Shown here: positions 40,075 through 49,014 of the stretch, one piece after another
Layout of the letters: the number at the start of each line of letters is the position of its first letter
Position numbering within the stretch: position 1 is the stretch's first letter
Assembly: GCF_010093185.1 (NCBI RefSeq)
Contig: NZ_PDWL01000015.1
Span: forward strand, 45,431 to 109,430
Reading direction: 5' to 3'
Length of the DNA stretch: 64,000 nucleotides
Source: Pseudoxanthomonas jiangsuensis
Lineage (GTDB): Bacteria > Pseudomonadota > Gammaproteobacteria > Xanthomonadales > Xanthomonadaceae
Notes under the pieces: model-generated
Told to the model about the DNA's origin: nothing
Databases searched by the model: none
What the model saw: the letters and a program-made list of their open reading frames with translations, nothing else
Made by a program: the position numbers and the translations under genes

Positions 40075-40617
40075 ATGGATCCGCTCGCTTTCCGCCACGC
40101 CAATCCCGCCGACATCCCCGCCCTGGTCGACCTGGTCACCTCCGCCTACCGCGGCGACGCCAGCCGCGCCGGCTGGACCACCGAAGCCGACCTGCTCGAC
40201 GGCCAGCGCATCGATCCGCAGGTCCTGGCGGCCGACATCGCCCGCCCGCGCAGCGTGGTCCTGCTGGCCGAGCGCGACGGCGCCCTGCTGGCCTGCGCCC
40301 ACGTCGCCGAGGAGGACGGCGCCGGCTACTTCGGCATGTTCGCCGTGCGCCCGGAGCTGCAGGGCGGCGGCGTCGGCAAGGCGATGCTCGCGCAGGCCGA
40401 GCGCATCGCCGGCGAGGACTGGAGCCTGGCGACGATGCGCATGACCGTGATCGACGTGCGCGACAGCCTGATCGCCTTCTACCAGCGCCGCGGCTACGTC
40501 CGCACCGGCATCCTCAAGCCCTTCCCCTACGGCGACGAGCGCTTCGGCATCCCGCTGCGCGACGACCTGCGCTTCGAGGTGCTGGAAAAGGACCTGGGCG
40601 CGGAGCGGGCCGCATGA
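40075..40617 (+). CDS. GNAT-family N-acetyltransferase
   Basis: Acetyl-CoA-dependent acyltransferase of 180 residues. FRHANPADIPALVDLVTSAY opens the fold; GMFAVRPELQGGGVGKAMLA holds the acetyl-CoA pyrophosphate loop and FYQRRGYVRTGILKPFPY the C-terminal beta strand. It lies 18 bp after sufS and overlaps the Rieske gene, so it is co-transcribed with suf. A TAGAAT just upstream may add an internal promoter. Substrate unknown; a small-molecule amine is most likely. Confidence 0.88.
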   Translation: MDPLAFRHANPADIPALVDLVTSAYRGDASRAGWTTEADLLDGQRIDPQVLAADIARPRSVVLLAERDGALLACAHVAEEDGAGYFGMFAVRPELQGGGVGKAMLAQAERIAGEDWSLATMRMTVIDVRDSLIAFYQRRGYVRTGILKPFPYGDERFGIPLRDDLRFEVLEKDLGAERAA

Positions 40618-40949
40618 GCGCGCAGGCCTGGACCTTCGTCTGCGCCAGCGGCGAGCTTTTGCCCGGCGAGATGCGCCCGGTGTTCGACGAGGTCACCGGT
40701 ACCCCGATCCTGGTGGTCAACCTGGACGGCGAGCTGTACGCGCTGGAGGACCGCTGCAGCCACGAGGACTTCGAACTGTCCTCCGGCGTGGTCGATCCGG
40801 CCGAGGGCAGCGTCGAGTGCGTCCTGCACGGCGCCCGCTTCGACCTCCGCGACGGCCGCGCCCTGTGCGCCCCGGCCTACTCGCCGGTGCCCAAGTTCCC
40901 GGTCAAGCTCGAGCACGGCGGGATCTGGACCCGCGACGACCGCGGCTGA
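40614..40949 (+). CDS. Rieske [2Fe-2S] ferredoxin
   Basis: Small electron carrier of 111 residues without signal peptide. The Rieske ligands are C48-x-H50 in DRCSHED and C69-x2-H72 in CVLHGARFD. The sequence is like the NirD/dioxygenase-ferredoxin subunits often found at the end of proteobacterial suf operons. It starts inside the GNAT stop (ATGA). Its redox partner is not encoded next to it. It might be a client or helper of the SUF machinery; that is inference. Confidence 0.92.
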   Translation: MSAQAWTFVCASGELLPGEMRPVFDEVTGTPILVVNLDGELYALEDRCSHEDFELSSGVVDPAEGSVECVLHGARFDLRDGRALCAPAYSPVPKFPVKLEHGGIWTRDDRG

Positions 40950-40990
40950 GCCGGTTCCGGCAACGCGGGTGGATGCGCCCACGGTTGCAA

Positions 40991-41007
40991 ATAGGAATCC
41001 ATCTCAT
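40991..41007 (+). promoter_or_regulatory. Weak Fur-box-like site upstream of the Fiu receptor
   Basis: ATAGGAATCCATCTCAT agrees with ATGATAATCATTATCAT at 11 of 17 positions by my count. It lies about 570 bp before the receptor start and just before the small ORF at 41055. Confidence 0.45.
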
Positions 41008-41054
41008 TAACATCGGCGCCCCGCCCGTCGAGCCCGTGCCGCCGGTCAACGTCG

Positions 41055-41438
41055 TTGGAAACCGCCCCGTCCCGCGCCTGCCCGCCGCCTCGCAGCCGGA
41101 TCGCCTTCGCGATCGCCTGGCTCGCGGGGCTGTTCCTGTTCGGGCTGCTGGCCTGGACGGAGCCGGGCCGCCAAGCGACAGCCCACGACGCGCCCGTCGC
41201 CGCCACGGCCGGTACGGACGGCCATCGCTCCTGTCCCGTCGCTACCAGTCCGCTTTCCGCCGCCGCGCGCGTCTGCCTGCCCTGCAGCGGCGCGTGCGAA
41301 AGCGAAGACCCCTGCCTGCCGCCGCCGGTAGTTGCAGCACACCCTGAAGCCGGCCACCCCGCGCGCACCGCACCTGCGCCGTCCTTAGCCGGCAGCCGTC
41401 CGCCACGCCATCGCGGCCAGGGTCCTCCCGCCGTCTGA
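41055..41438 (+). CDS. Possible small membrane protein upstream of the receptor
   Basis: Open frame of 127 codons starting TTG, not assigned to a family. It has one hydrophobic segment (RIAFAIAWLAGLFLFGLLAW, about residues 15-34) and then a Pro/Ala-rich part with a cysteine cluster (RVCLPCSGACESEDPC). It lies between a Fur-like site and the receptor gene, 139 bp before the latter. It could be a real iron- or metal-regulated membrane peptide, or only part of a long leader. The absence of an ATG/GTG start and the low complexity of the tail argue for caution. Confidence 0.35.
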   Translation: METAPSRACPPPRSRIAFAIAWLAGLFLFGLLAWTEPGRQATAHDAPVAATAGTDGHRSCPVATSPLSAAARVCLPCSGACESEDPCLPPPVVAAHPEAGHPARTAPAPSLAGSRPPRHRGQGPPAV

Positions 41439-41577
41439 CGCGCCTGTCGATGCGCGCGCAACAGCACGCGCATTCGTCCTTCGCCCTCCGCTCCGTTCCC
41501 TTCCGGGACGGCTGCCGCCGCGCCTGCGCCGCCGCTTCGGGCCGCTCTTCCTCCACCACCCACCCGCGAAACCACCC

Positions 41578-43911
41578 ATGACCCACATCAGGACCCGCAA
41601 ATACGCGCCTGCCGCGCTGCGCACCCAGCCCAGCCTGGCCACCGCCACCCTGCTCACCGGCCTGGCCCTGGCCGGGCCGGTCGCCGCCGCCGACGCGGTC
41701 GACGCCGCCGAAACCCGCGCCGGCAACGCCACCACCCTGGACGGCCTGGAGGTCAAGGGCGTGCACGGCTATAAGGCCGAGCGCGTGGCCTCGCCCAAGT
41801 TCACCCAACCGCTGCAGGACACCCCGCAGACCATCCAGGTCATCACCGGCGACCTGTTCAACCAGCAGGGCGCGACCACCCTGACCGAGGCTTTGCGCAA
41901 CAGCGCCGGGGTCGGCACCTTCTATGCCGGCGAGAACGGCAACACCAGTACCGGCGATACCGTCTACATGCGCGGCTTCGACAGCTCCGGCAGCATCTAT
42001 GTCGACGGCGTGCGCGACCTGGGTTCGATCTCGCGCGACGTGTTCAACACCGAGCAGGTCGAAGTGGTGAAGGGCCCGGCCGGCACCGACAATGGCCGCA
42101 GCGCGCCGACCGGCGCGATCAACATGGTCAGCAAGCAGGCCAACCTGCACGACGCCGTCTCCGCCGTGGTTTCGGCGGGCAGCGATGGCCAGCAGCGCGC
42201 CACCGCGGACTGGAACCAGACCCTGGGCGCCACCGCCGCAGTGCGCGTGAACGCCTTGTGGCAGGACAGCGACGTGGCCGGCCGCGACCACGTCAACAAC
42301 AGCCGCTGGGGCTTGGCCCCGTCGTTCGGCTTCGGCCTGGGCACCGACACCCGCTACCATCTGAACCTGCTCTACATCGAGCAGGACAACGTGCCGGACG
42401 GCTTCGTGCCGACCCTCGGCCTGCCGGGCTGGACCCCGCAGCCGGGCCTGGAACAGCTGGCCGACCACCCGGTCGATCCGGAGAACTTCTACGGTACCCG
42501 CTACGACCACGACGACGTCACCGCGCAGCAGGCCACCTTCCGCTTCGAGCACGACTTCTCCGAAGCGCTGAAGCTGAGCAACATCGCCCGCTGGGGCAAG
42601 ACCGAACAGGACTACCTGCTGACCGCGTTCATGTCCACCGGCGGCAACAGCGGCAACCCGATGGCCGGCAACATCAAGTGGACCGACATCGACGACCTGT
42701 CCACCTACACCCTCAATCGCAGCAACCTGACCTACAAGGACCAGGAAAACACCATCCTCACCGACCAGCTCAACCTGCGCGCCGACTTCGCCACTGGCCA
42801 GGTCCGGCACAACCTGAGCACCGGCCTGGAATTCACCCGCGAGCAGCAGAAGTCCTGGGGCCTGGCCGGCACCACCGGCGCCGGCTGGACGCCCGCCAAC
42901 CTGTACGACCCGGACTGGAACGCCACCGGCCTGACCACCCGCCTTACCGGCGCCTACACCGACGGCAGGACCACCACCTCGTCGCTGTACCTGTTCGACA
43001 CGCTCGCGTTCGGCGAGGCCTTCCTGCTCACCGCCGGCGTACGCGCCGACCACTACGAGACCGAGTACCGCAGCGCCTCGGTGTGCGGCGGCCGCGGCGG
43101 CCCGGCCTGCGGCAGCAGTCCGGCCGGCACCGTCATCGCCAGCCGGACCGTGGAGGACTCCGACACCCTGATCAACTGGAAGCTCGGCGCGGTCTACAAG
43201 GCCAACGAGGCCGTCAGCCTGTACGCCAACTACGCGCTCTCGCAGCAGCCGCCGGGCGGCAGCAACTTCCAGTTGAACGAGACCGCCGGCAACGCCAACA
43301 ACATCAACATGGACCCGCAGGAGGCGCGCACCGCCGAGATCGGCTCCAAGTGGCGCCTGTTCGACGACGCGCTGGCGCTGGATGTGGCCCTGTTCCGCAC
43401 CGAGGTGACCAACGAGATCACCGGCAACGCGGCCGAGGGCTACTACCAGAACGGCCAGAAGACCGTGGAAGGCGTGGAGATCTCCGTGGTCGGCCATCTC
43501 ACCGACAACTGGTCGGTCTCGGCCGGCTACACCCACCAGAAGACCGAAGTGGACAAGGGCAGCCTGCTGACCGCCGACGGCAGCAACAACCTGACCTACA
43601 CCCCCGAGGATGCGTTCACCAGCTGGACGACCTACCGCCTGCCGTTCGGCCTGACCGTGGGCGGCGGCGTGCGCTACTCCGGGCAGATGCACCGTGGAAC
43701 CGACGGCGCGGTGGGCACTCCGGCGTTCACCAAGTCCTATACCGTCTGGGACGCGGTGGCCTCCTATCCGGTCAACGACCACCTCAGCCTGCGCCTGAAC
43801 GCCTACAACGTGTTCGACAAGCAGTACGTGGCGGCGATCAACAAGAGCGGCTACCGCTACACTCCGGGCATGCCGCGCACCTGCCTGCTGAGCGCGGAAC
43901 TGCGCTTCTGA
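41578..43911 (+). CDS. fiu: TonB-dependent catecholate siderophore receptor, Fiu type
   Basis: Outer-membrane receptor for catecholate-type ferric siderophores, 777 residues. A signal peptide covers about residues 1-38. The plug domain (about 45-200) closely resembles E. coli Fiu: [60 protein letters not shown] and [13 protein letters not shown] 22-strand beta barrel follows and ends LLSAELRF with the C-terminal Phe typical of outer-membrane proteins. The Fiu assignment is supported by piuC just downstream, a frequent pair. Control by Fur is likely. Confidence 0.92.
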   Translation: MTHIRTRKYAPAALRTQPSLATATLLTGLALAGPVAAADAVDAAETRAGNATTLDGLEVKGVHGYKAERVASPKFTQPLQDTPQTIQVITGDLFNQQGATTLTEALRNSAGVGTFYAGENGNTSTGDTVYMRGFDSSGSIYVDGVRDLGSISRDVFNTEQVEVVKGPAGTDNGRSAPTGAINMVSKQANLHDAVSAVVSAGSDGQQRATADWNQTLGATAAVRVNALWQDSDVAGRDHVNNSRWGLAPSFGFGLGTDTRYHLNLLYIEQDNVPDGFVPTLGLPGWTPQPGLEQLADHPVDPENFYGTRYDHDDVTAQQATFRFEHDFSEALKLSNIARWGKTEQDYLLTAFMSTGGNSGNPMAGNIKWTDIDDLSTYTLNRSNLTYKDQENTILTDQLNLRADFATGQVRHNLSTGLEFTREQQKSWGLAGTTGAGWTPANLYDPDWNATGLTTRLTGAYTDGRTTTSSLYLFDTLAFGEAFLLTAGVRADHYETEYRSASVCGGRGGPACGSSPAGTVIASRTVEDSDTLINWKLGAVYKANEAVSLYANYALSQQPPGGSNFQLNETAGNANNINMDPQEARTAEIGSKWRLFDDALALDVALFRTEVTNEITGNAAEGYYQNGQKTVEGVEISVVGHLTDNWSVSAGYTHQKTEVDKGSLLTADGSNNLTYTPEDAFTSWTTYRLPFGLTVGGGVRYSGQMHRGTDGAVGTPAFTKSYTVWDAVASYPVNDHLSLRLNAYNVFDKQYVAAINKSGYRYTPGMPRTCLLSAELRF

Positions 43912-43917
43912 TCCACC

Positions 43918-43945
43918 GCCGGCCGGGGCCCGGGCCCCGGCCGGC
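43918..43945. repeat. 28-nt perfect palindrome between fiu and piuC
   Basis: GCCGGCCGGGGCCC followed by its exact reverse complement, six bases after the receptor stop and 16 before piuC. A very strong G+C hairpin followed only by TTTC; it may reduce piuC expression relative to the receptor. Confidence 0.65.
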
Positions 43946-43961
43946 TTTCGGAGCCGCCACG

Positions 43962-44648
43962 ATGCTGCTGCACGTTCCCCAGGTACTCGACGCGCAGGAA
44001 CTGGCCCGCGTCCGCCAGGCACTGGAAACGGCCGACTGGACCGACGGCCGCGAGACGGTCGGAGCCCAAGGCGCCCAGGTCAAGCGCAACCACCAGCTCG
44101 CCGATGCCTCGCCGCTGAAGGCCGAACTGGGCCGGGTGGTGCTGGCGGCGCTGGAACGCAATCCGCTCTATTTCGCCGCCGCGCTGCCGCTGCGCGTCCT
44201 GCCGCCGCGCTTCAACCGCTACACCGGCGGCGGCGAGTACGGCTTCCACGTGGACGGCGCGGTGATGATCAGCGGCAGCGGGCCGGAACGCCTGCAGGTA
44301 CGCTCCGACGTCTCCTGCACCCTGTTCCTGTGCGAGCCGGACGAATACGACGGTGGCGAGCTGGTGATCAGCGACACCTACGGCGAACACGAAGTGAAGC
44401 TGCCGGCCGGCGACATGATCCTGTATCCGTCCAGCAGCCTGCACCGCGTGCTTCCGGTGACCCGCGGCGCGCGCCTGGCCTCGTTCTTCTGGGTGCAGAG
44501 CATGGTCCGCGACGACGGCCGCCGGCGCCTGCTGCTGGAGATGGACACGGCCATTGAATCCCTGCGCCAGAGCCAGGCCGACCCCAGCGCGGTACTGCAG
44601 CTGACCGGCGTCTACCACAACCTTCTGCGGCAATGGGCCGAGGTCTGA
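43962..44648 (+). CDS. piuC: Fe(II)/2-oxoglutarate-dependent hydroxylase PiuC (YbiX family)
   Basis: Cytoplasmic dioxygenase of 228 residues of the PKHX/YbiX family, commonly linked to TonB siderophore receptors. The double-stranded beta helix shows the iron triad H96-x-D98 in GFHVDGAVM and H161 in SSLHRV, with 2-oxoglutarate-binding R169 in TRGARLASF. Flanking motifs [15 protein letters not shown] and [18 protein letters not shown] are typical. Hydroxylation target is not established for the family. It follows the Fiu receptor by 50 bp with a strong palindrome between. Confidence 0.95.
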   Translation: MLLHVPQVLDAQELARVRQALETADWTDGRETVGAQGAQVKRNHQLADASPLKAELGRVVLAALERNPLYFAAALPLRVLPPRFNRYTGGGEYGFHVDGAVMISGSGPERLQVRSDVSCTLFLCEPDEYDGGELVISDTYGEHEVKLPAGDMILYPSSSLHRVLPVTRGARLASFFWVQSMVRDDGRRRLLLEMDTAIESLRQSQADPSAVLQLTGVYHNLLRQWAEV

Positions 44649-44670
44649 CGTAAACCGTTCCCGTCTGGAT

Positions 44671-44687
44671 ATGATAAGCATTCCCAT
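44671..44687 (+). promoter_or_regulatory. Fur box upstream of the second receptor unit
   Basis: ATGATAAGCATTCCCAT matches ATGATAATCATTATCAT at 14 of 17 positions by my count. It lies 45 bp before the GTG of the small secreted ORF that is coupled to the receptor. Confidence 0.75.
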
Positions 44688-44731
44688 CTAAGATATGCGG
44701 CGACCGCCACCGGGCGGCGACCGGGGAACGC

Positions 44732-45235
44732 GTGATCCAACCCAACTCCAGCGCACGATGCGGCCTGCCGCTGCCCGTAAGGGCCGTGGCCGCGCGCGTC
44801 TTGCCGGCCGGCTGGATCGTGGCCCTGCTGCTGGCGCTGGCCTCGGTGCTGCTTCCGGTGGCCGCCCAGGCGGACGGGCATTGCGACCAGCTCCTCCTCG
44901 AACAAGAGGCTGTCGTCCTGCATGCGTCCCTGGACGTACCGGGTGACGGCCTCCCCGGCGACGAACTCCATCGCCAGGCGCCGGCGAAGAAGCGGCGTCC
45001 GGTCCCCCTGCTGATACCGGTCCTGGCGCCGGATGTGCAGGACGCCACCTGGGTCCTGCTGACGCAACCGGCCGGTGTCGATTCCGTGCGCTCCGTGCCT
45101 GCGCCGGCCGCCGAGCCGCCGCGCGCGCCCCGCTCCCATCCCGCTTCCCGCACCCCCGCGTGCGGCCGGCGTGCGCCCGCCCTGGACACGCGCAACGGCC
45201 AGCGCACCTCATCGCCTTGTCGAGCCTTCCCATGA
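44732..45235 (+). CDS. Small secreted protein coupled to TonB receptor
   Basis: 167 residues from GTG 44732, family not recognised. It has a signal peptide or anchor (WIVALLLALASVLLPVAAQA, cleavage about residue 47) and a mature part of about 120 residues with DGHCDQLLLEQEAVVLHASL, RRPVPLLIPVLAPDVQDATW and a Pro/Arg-rich tail. Its stop overlaps the receptor ATG (ATGA), and a Fur box lies just upstream, so if real it is iron-regulated and translationally coupled to the receptor. The weaker ORF at 41055 holds the equivalent place before the Fiu receptor. Confidence 0.55.
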   Translation: MIQPNSSARCGLPLPVRAVAARVLPAGWIVALLLALASVLLPVAAQADGHCDQLLLEQEAVVLHASLDVPGDGLPGDELHRQAPAKKRRPVPLLIPVLAPDVQDATWVLLTQPAGVDSVRSVPAPAAEPPRAPRSHPASRTPACGRRAPALDTRNGQRTSSPCRAFP

Positions 45236-47628
45236 ACCGTCACCTCCGTCCTGCCCTCCTCCCCGCCGCCCTGGCTGCTACGCTCGCCTCCACCGCCATC
45301 CAGGCCCTTGCCGCCCCGGTCGCCAGCGGCGATCCGAATACCCTCGACACCGTGGTCGTCACCGCCGCCGGCTTCGAGCAGAAGCTCACCGACGCCCCGG
45401 CCAGCATCAGCGTCATCACCCGCGAAGACCTGGCCAAGCGCCCGTACATGACCCTGCTCGACGCGGTCCGCGACCTGGAAGGCGTGGACGTGGGCGAGAC
45501 CCGCGACAAGACCGGCCAGGGCACCATCTCCATGCGCGGCATGGGCTCGGACTACACCCTGATCCTGGTCAACGGCCGCCGCCAGAACAACCACGGCGAC
45601 ATCTACCCGAACAACTTCGGCGGCAACCAGTTCAACCACATCCCGCCGCTGGACGCGATCGAGCGGATCGAGGTGATCCGCGGCCCGGCCTCGACCCTGT
45701 ACGGCGCCGACGCGATGGGCGGCGTGATCAACGTCATCACCAAGAAGAACCTGGACAACTGGAGCGGCTCGCTCAGCCTGAGCCGCACGATCGAGACCGA
45801 CGACCAGTTCGGCGACGACGCCACCGCGGACTTCTTCGTCACCGGCCCGCTGGTGAAGGGCCTGCTGAACCTTAGCGCGCGCGGCAGCTGGTACCAGCGC
45901 GACGCCTCCAACCCGGTGTACGCCCCGGTCACCGACCCGGCCGGCGTGACCCACACCCGCCCGCTGGGCTTCGGCGCCGGCGGCAAGACCGTGGACAACA
46001 CCAACAAGGCCGCCGGCGCCAGCCTGGAGTGGATCCTGGCGCAGAACCAGAGCCTGACCTTCGACTACGACACCTCGAAGCAGGAATACGACAACGGCAC
46101 CAAGATCAACGACGACGGCGAAGAGGAATACCCGGTCGGCACCGTCGACAGCCTCGCCAGCATCTGGGCGGCGGGCAACGCCTGCCTGGGCGCGGCCGGT
46201 GCCAACGCCAACGCCTGCCGCGCCAACGGCGGCACCTGGGGGCGCCGCGCCAATCCGCGGGTCGGCTACGGTCCGACCCAGGAGTTCACCCGCGAGGGCT
46301 GGTCGATCACCCACGACGGCAAGTGGGCGTTCGGCAACAGCCTGGTCTCGCTGGCCCACATCGCCACCAACAACGACGGCCGCACCCTGCCGTTCACCGT
46401 GGCCGAGCGCGAGCAGCTGCTGGCGATGTTCGACGGCACCGGCCAGTACGCCGGCATGAGCCTGGCCGATCGCCGTGCCCTGGCTGAATCGACCTTCCTG
46501 CCGCGCCCCAAGCGCACCCTGGAAAGCCGCCAGTACACCCTGGACGCCAAGCTCGACATTCCCTGGCAGGCGCGCGGCCGGCACACCTCGGTGCTGGGCA
46601 CCCAGGTGATCCGCGGCGAACTGGAGGACGGCGTGTTCGGCATGGAGGCCGGCACCCCCAGCGCGATCCAGGAGCACAACATGTATTCGCTGTTCGCCGA
46701 GGACACCTGGTACGTGGTCGAGCCGCTGGCGGTCACCTACGGCCTGCGTTACGACGACCACGAGGTGTTCGGAAGCCAGGTCAGCCCGCGCCTGTACGGG
46801 GTGTGGACCCTGAGCGAACAGTGGACCGTCAAGGGCGGCGTCAGCACCGGCTTCAAGACTCCCAAGACCACCCAGCTGTACGACGGCATCACCGGCTTCG
46901 GCGGCCAGGGCACCACCCCGCTGTTCGGCAATCCGGACCTGCAGCCGGAGACCAGCACCAGCACCGAGCTGGCGGTGTACTGGCAGCATCCGGACGGGCA
47001 CAACTTCAACGCCACCGTGTTCCGCAACGAATTCGACGACAAGCTCTCCACCGAGAGCTGCGGCGCCAACCTGGCGCTGGCCTGCCCCACCGGCGAATAC
47101 GCCGAGCTCGGCTACGTCACCGGCAGCGTGCCGGTCAACATCGACGAGGCCGTGGTCCAGGGCGCCGAGCTGGCCGGCCGCTGGCAGGTCGCCGAGCGCT
47201 TCGGCCTGCGCGCCAACTACACCTACACCGACAGCGAACAGAAGAGCGGCACGTCCAAGGGCCTGCCGCTGGGCAACAGCGCCAAGCACATGGCCAACGC
47301 CACCCTGGACTGGCAGGCGACCGAGCGCTTCAACCTGTTCCTGAGCGCCGAGCTGCGTTCCAAGCGCTATCGCGGCGTGGATGCGACCACCCGCCAGCCG
47401 CTGTACTGGAAGGACTACGAGGTGTTCCACCTGGGCGCCTCGTACGAGCTGGCCGAATGGGTCACGGTCAACGCCCGCATCAACAACCTGCTGGACCGGG
47501 ACTTCACCAGCTACCAGTACTCGTTCCTGGATGCCGGCGACGGCAGCTGGACCCTGTCGGCGCAGGACGACTACAACAACAAGGAGAAGGCCCGCAACGT
47601 CTGGGTCAGCGTGAACTTCAGCTTCTGA
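45232..47628 (+). CDS. TonB-dependent siderophore receptor (FepA/CirA type)
   Basis: Outer-membrane receptor of 798 residues. The signal peptide ends near IQALAAP (about residue 24). A TonB box DTVVVTAAG precedes the plug, which has RDKTGQGTISMRGMGSDYTL, LVNGRRQNNHGDIYPNNF and IERIEVIRGPASTLYGADAM-GGVINVITKK. The barrel ends KARNVWVSVNFSF with a terminal Phe. Plug features resemble the catecholate/colicin receptors FepA, CirA and IrgA; the natural siderophore cannot be assigned. Probably repressed by Fur at 44671. The receptor ATG overlaps the preceding small ORF. Confidence 0.92.
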   Translation: MNRHLRPALLPAALAATLASTAIQALAAPVASGDPNTLDTVVVTAAGFEQKLTDAPASISVITREDLAKRPYMTLLDAVRDLEGVDVGETRDKTGQGTISMRGMGSDYTLILVNGRRQNNHGDIYPNNFGGNQFNHIPPLDAIERIEVIRGPASTLYGADAMGGVINVITKKNLDNWSGSLSLSRTIETDDQFGDDATADFFVTGPLVKGLLNLSARGSWYQRDASNPVYAPVTDPAGVTHTRPLGFGAGGKTVDNTNKAAGASLEWILAQNQSLTFDYDTSKQEYDNGTKINDDGEEEYPVGTVDSLASIWAAGNACLGAAGANANACRANGGTWGRRANPRVGYGPTQEFTREGWSITHDGKWAFGNSLVSLAHIATNNDGRTLPFTVAEREQLLAMFDGTGQYAGMSLADRRALAESTFLPRPKRTLESRQYTLDAKLDIPWQARGRHTSVLGTQVIRGELEDGVFGMEAGTPSAIQEHNMYSLFAEDTWYVVEPLAVTYGLRYDDHEVFGSQVSPRLYGVWTLSEQWTVKGGVSTGFKTPKTTQLYDGITGFGGQGTTPLFGNPDLQPETSTSTELAVYWQHPDGHNFNATVFRNEFDDKLSTESCGANLALACPTGEYAELGYVTGSVPVNIDEAVVQGAELAGRWQVAERFGLRANYTYTDSEQKSGTSKGLPLGNSAKHMANATLDWQATERFNLFLSAELRSKRYRGVDATTRQPLYWKDYEVFHLGASYELAEWVTVNARINNLLDRDFTSYQYSFLDAGDGSWTLSAQDDYNNKEKARNVWVSVNFSF

Positions 47629-47696
47629 CTTTCGCGCGCGCGTGGGCCGGGTGTGTCAACCGCCCGGCCGCGCATGCGTTTCCTCCCGGGAACCGG

Positions 47697-47733
47697 CCAT
47701 CGATGAGAATCGTTCTCATCGATGGCCTATACT
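47697..47733 (+). promoter_or_regulatory. Fur box and -10 of the flavin-reductase operon
   Basis: CCATCGATGAGAA-TCG-TTCTCATCGATGG (47697-47725) is a perfect inverted repeat with 13-bp arms; its core ATGAGAATCGTTCTCAT matches the Fur consensus at 14 of 17 positions. TATACT at 47728-47733 follows directly as a near-perfect -10, so bound Fur would block RNA polymerase. Confidence 0.85.
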
Positions 47734-47760
47734 TGGCGACCCGACCGAACCCGTCCTTCC

Positions 47761-48405
47761 GTGCCCGCCACCGCCTCTCCCGACCCGGTCACCGCCCAGC
47801 GCCGTCGCGGCTTCTGGCTGCGCACGCTGCATCAGTGGCACTGGATCAGCTCGGCGGTGTGCCTGGTGGGGATGCTGCTGTTCGCCGCCACCGGCATCAC
47901 CCTCAACCACGCCGCGAAGATCGAGGCCAGCCCGCAGGTCGACAACCGCGCCCTGGAGTTGCCCGCACCTTTGCTGGAGACGCTGGCCGGCGCCCCGGAA
48001 GAAGGCAACGCGCCGCTGCCGCCAGCCATCGCCACATGGCTGGACGATGCGCTCGACGTCCCCGTCGGCCGCCGCCCCGCCGAGTGGTCGCCGGAAGAGG
48101 CCTACCTGTCGATGCCCTCGCCCGGCGCCGATGCCTGGCTGAGCATCGACCGCGAGACCGGCGCGATCGAGTACGAGCGTACCGACCGCGGCTGGGTCTC
48201 CTACTTCAACGACCTGCACAAGGGCCGCAACGCGGGACCGGCCTGGGGCTGGTTCATCGACGTGTTCGCGATCGCCTGCCTGGTGTTCTGCATCACCGGC
48301 CTGTTCCTGCTGCACCTGCATGCGCGGCAAAGGCGCCTGACCTGGCCGCTGGTCGGCCTGGGCCTGGTGGTGCCGGTGCTGCTGGCCCTGCTCCTGATCC
48401 ACTGA
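47761..48405 (+). CDS. PepSY-associated transmembrane protein
   Basis: Inner-membrane protein of 214 residues from GTG 47761. The frame is open from an ATG at 47722, but that ATG lies inside the Fur palindrome and before the -10, so it could not be translated from this promoter. Helices are at about 29-48, 164-185 and 194-213 with a periplasmic PepSY-like loop between the first two ([40 protein letters not shown]). Conserved histidines 24, 27, 50, 153, 185 and 187 flank the membrane and could bind haem, as in PiuB-type reductases. First gene of a five-gene iron-regulated redox operon; a transmembrane electron carrier role is inferred. Confidence 0.85.
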   Translation: MPATASPDPVTAQRRRGFWLRTLHQWHWISSAVCLVGMLLFAATGITLNHAAKIEASPQVDNRALELPAPLLETLAGAPEEGNAPLPPAIATWLDDALDVPVGRRPAEWSPEEAYLSMPSPGADAWLSIDRETGAIEYERTDRGWVSYFNDLHKGRNAGPAWGWFIDVFAIACLVFCITGLFLLHLHARQRRLTWPLVGLGLVVPVLLALLLIH

Positions 48406-48433
48406 CCCTCCACTTCCACACGAGGTTCCACCG

Positions 48434-48946
48434 ATGCGCGCCACGCTCTTCATCGCGGTCAGCGGCCTGCTGACGCTCCCGGCCTACGCCGCCGAGCTGC
48501 AGGTCAACGTCGAGATCCCCAAGCTCAACGTCGCCGAATACCACCGCCCCTACGTGGCGATCTGGGTGGAAGGCGCCGACCAGAAGGTCGCGGCCAACCT
48601 CGCCGTCTGGTACCAGCTGCGCGACACCGCCGAGGGCCATGGCACCAAGTGGCTGCCCGACCTGCGCCAGTGGTGGCGCAAGTCCGGGCGCAACCTGCAG
48701 GTGCCGGTGGACGGCGTCACCGGGCCGACCCGGCCGGTAGGCACCCATGCCCTGGCCTTCGCCGGCAGCCAGCCGCAGCTCAAGGACCTGGCCCCGGGCG
48801 AGTACACCCTGGTGGTCGAGGCCGCGCGCGAAGTCGGCGGCCGCGAACTGGTGAAGCTGCCCTTTTCCTGGAACGGCAAGGCCCAGGCCGCCAAGGTCCA
48901 GGGCCAAAGCGAGCTGGGCGCGGTCAGCCTGGCGGTCAAGCCCTGA
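48434..48946 (+). CDS. DUF2271 protein, candidate flavinylated periplasmic carrier
   Basis: 170 residues with signal peptide ([14 protein letters not shown], cleavage about residue 19). The body matches DUF2271: [39 protein letters not shown] and [20 protein letters not shown]. Residues 93-99 are DGVTGPT (48710-48730), close to the D-G-x-(S/T)-G-A-T motif in which ApbE attaches FMN to the last Thr of NqrC and RnfG; T99 is therefore the candidate flavin site. The ApbE gene three cistrons on makes this a probable substrate. It lies 28 bp after the PepSY gene. Flavinylation itself is inferred. Confidence 0.82.
   Translation: MRATLFIAVSGLLTLPAYAAELQVNVEIPKLNVAEYHRPYVAIWVEGADQKVAANLAVWYQLRDTAEGHGTKWLPDLRQWWRKSGRNLQVPVDGVTGPTRPVGTHALAFAGSQPQLKDLAPGEYTLVVEAAREVGGRELVKLPFSWNGKAQAAKVQGQSELGAVSLAVKP
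48710..48730 (+). other. Candidate FMN-attachment motif in DUF2271
   Basis: Codons for DGVTGPT, residues 93-99. Compared with NqrC/RnfG-type sites (D-x-x-S/T-G-A-T) only the Ala is replaced by Pro. Confidence 0.6.
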
Positions 48947-49014
48947 GCGCCACGCCCGCCCGCATTCTTTCCCGATCCGACCCGTCCGTCGTCGATACCC
49001 ACCGGAGGTCCACC

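Noticed and set aside
47722..47760. ATG 47722 as the start of the PepSY protein
   Set aside because: It lies inside the Fur palindrome and upstream of the -10, hence upstream of the expected transcript start.
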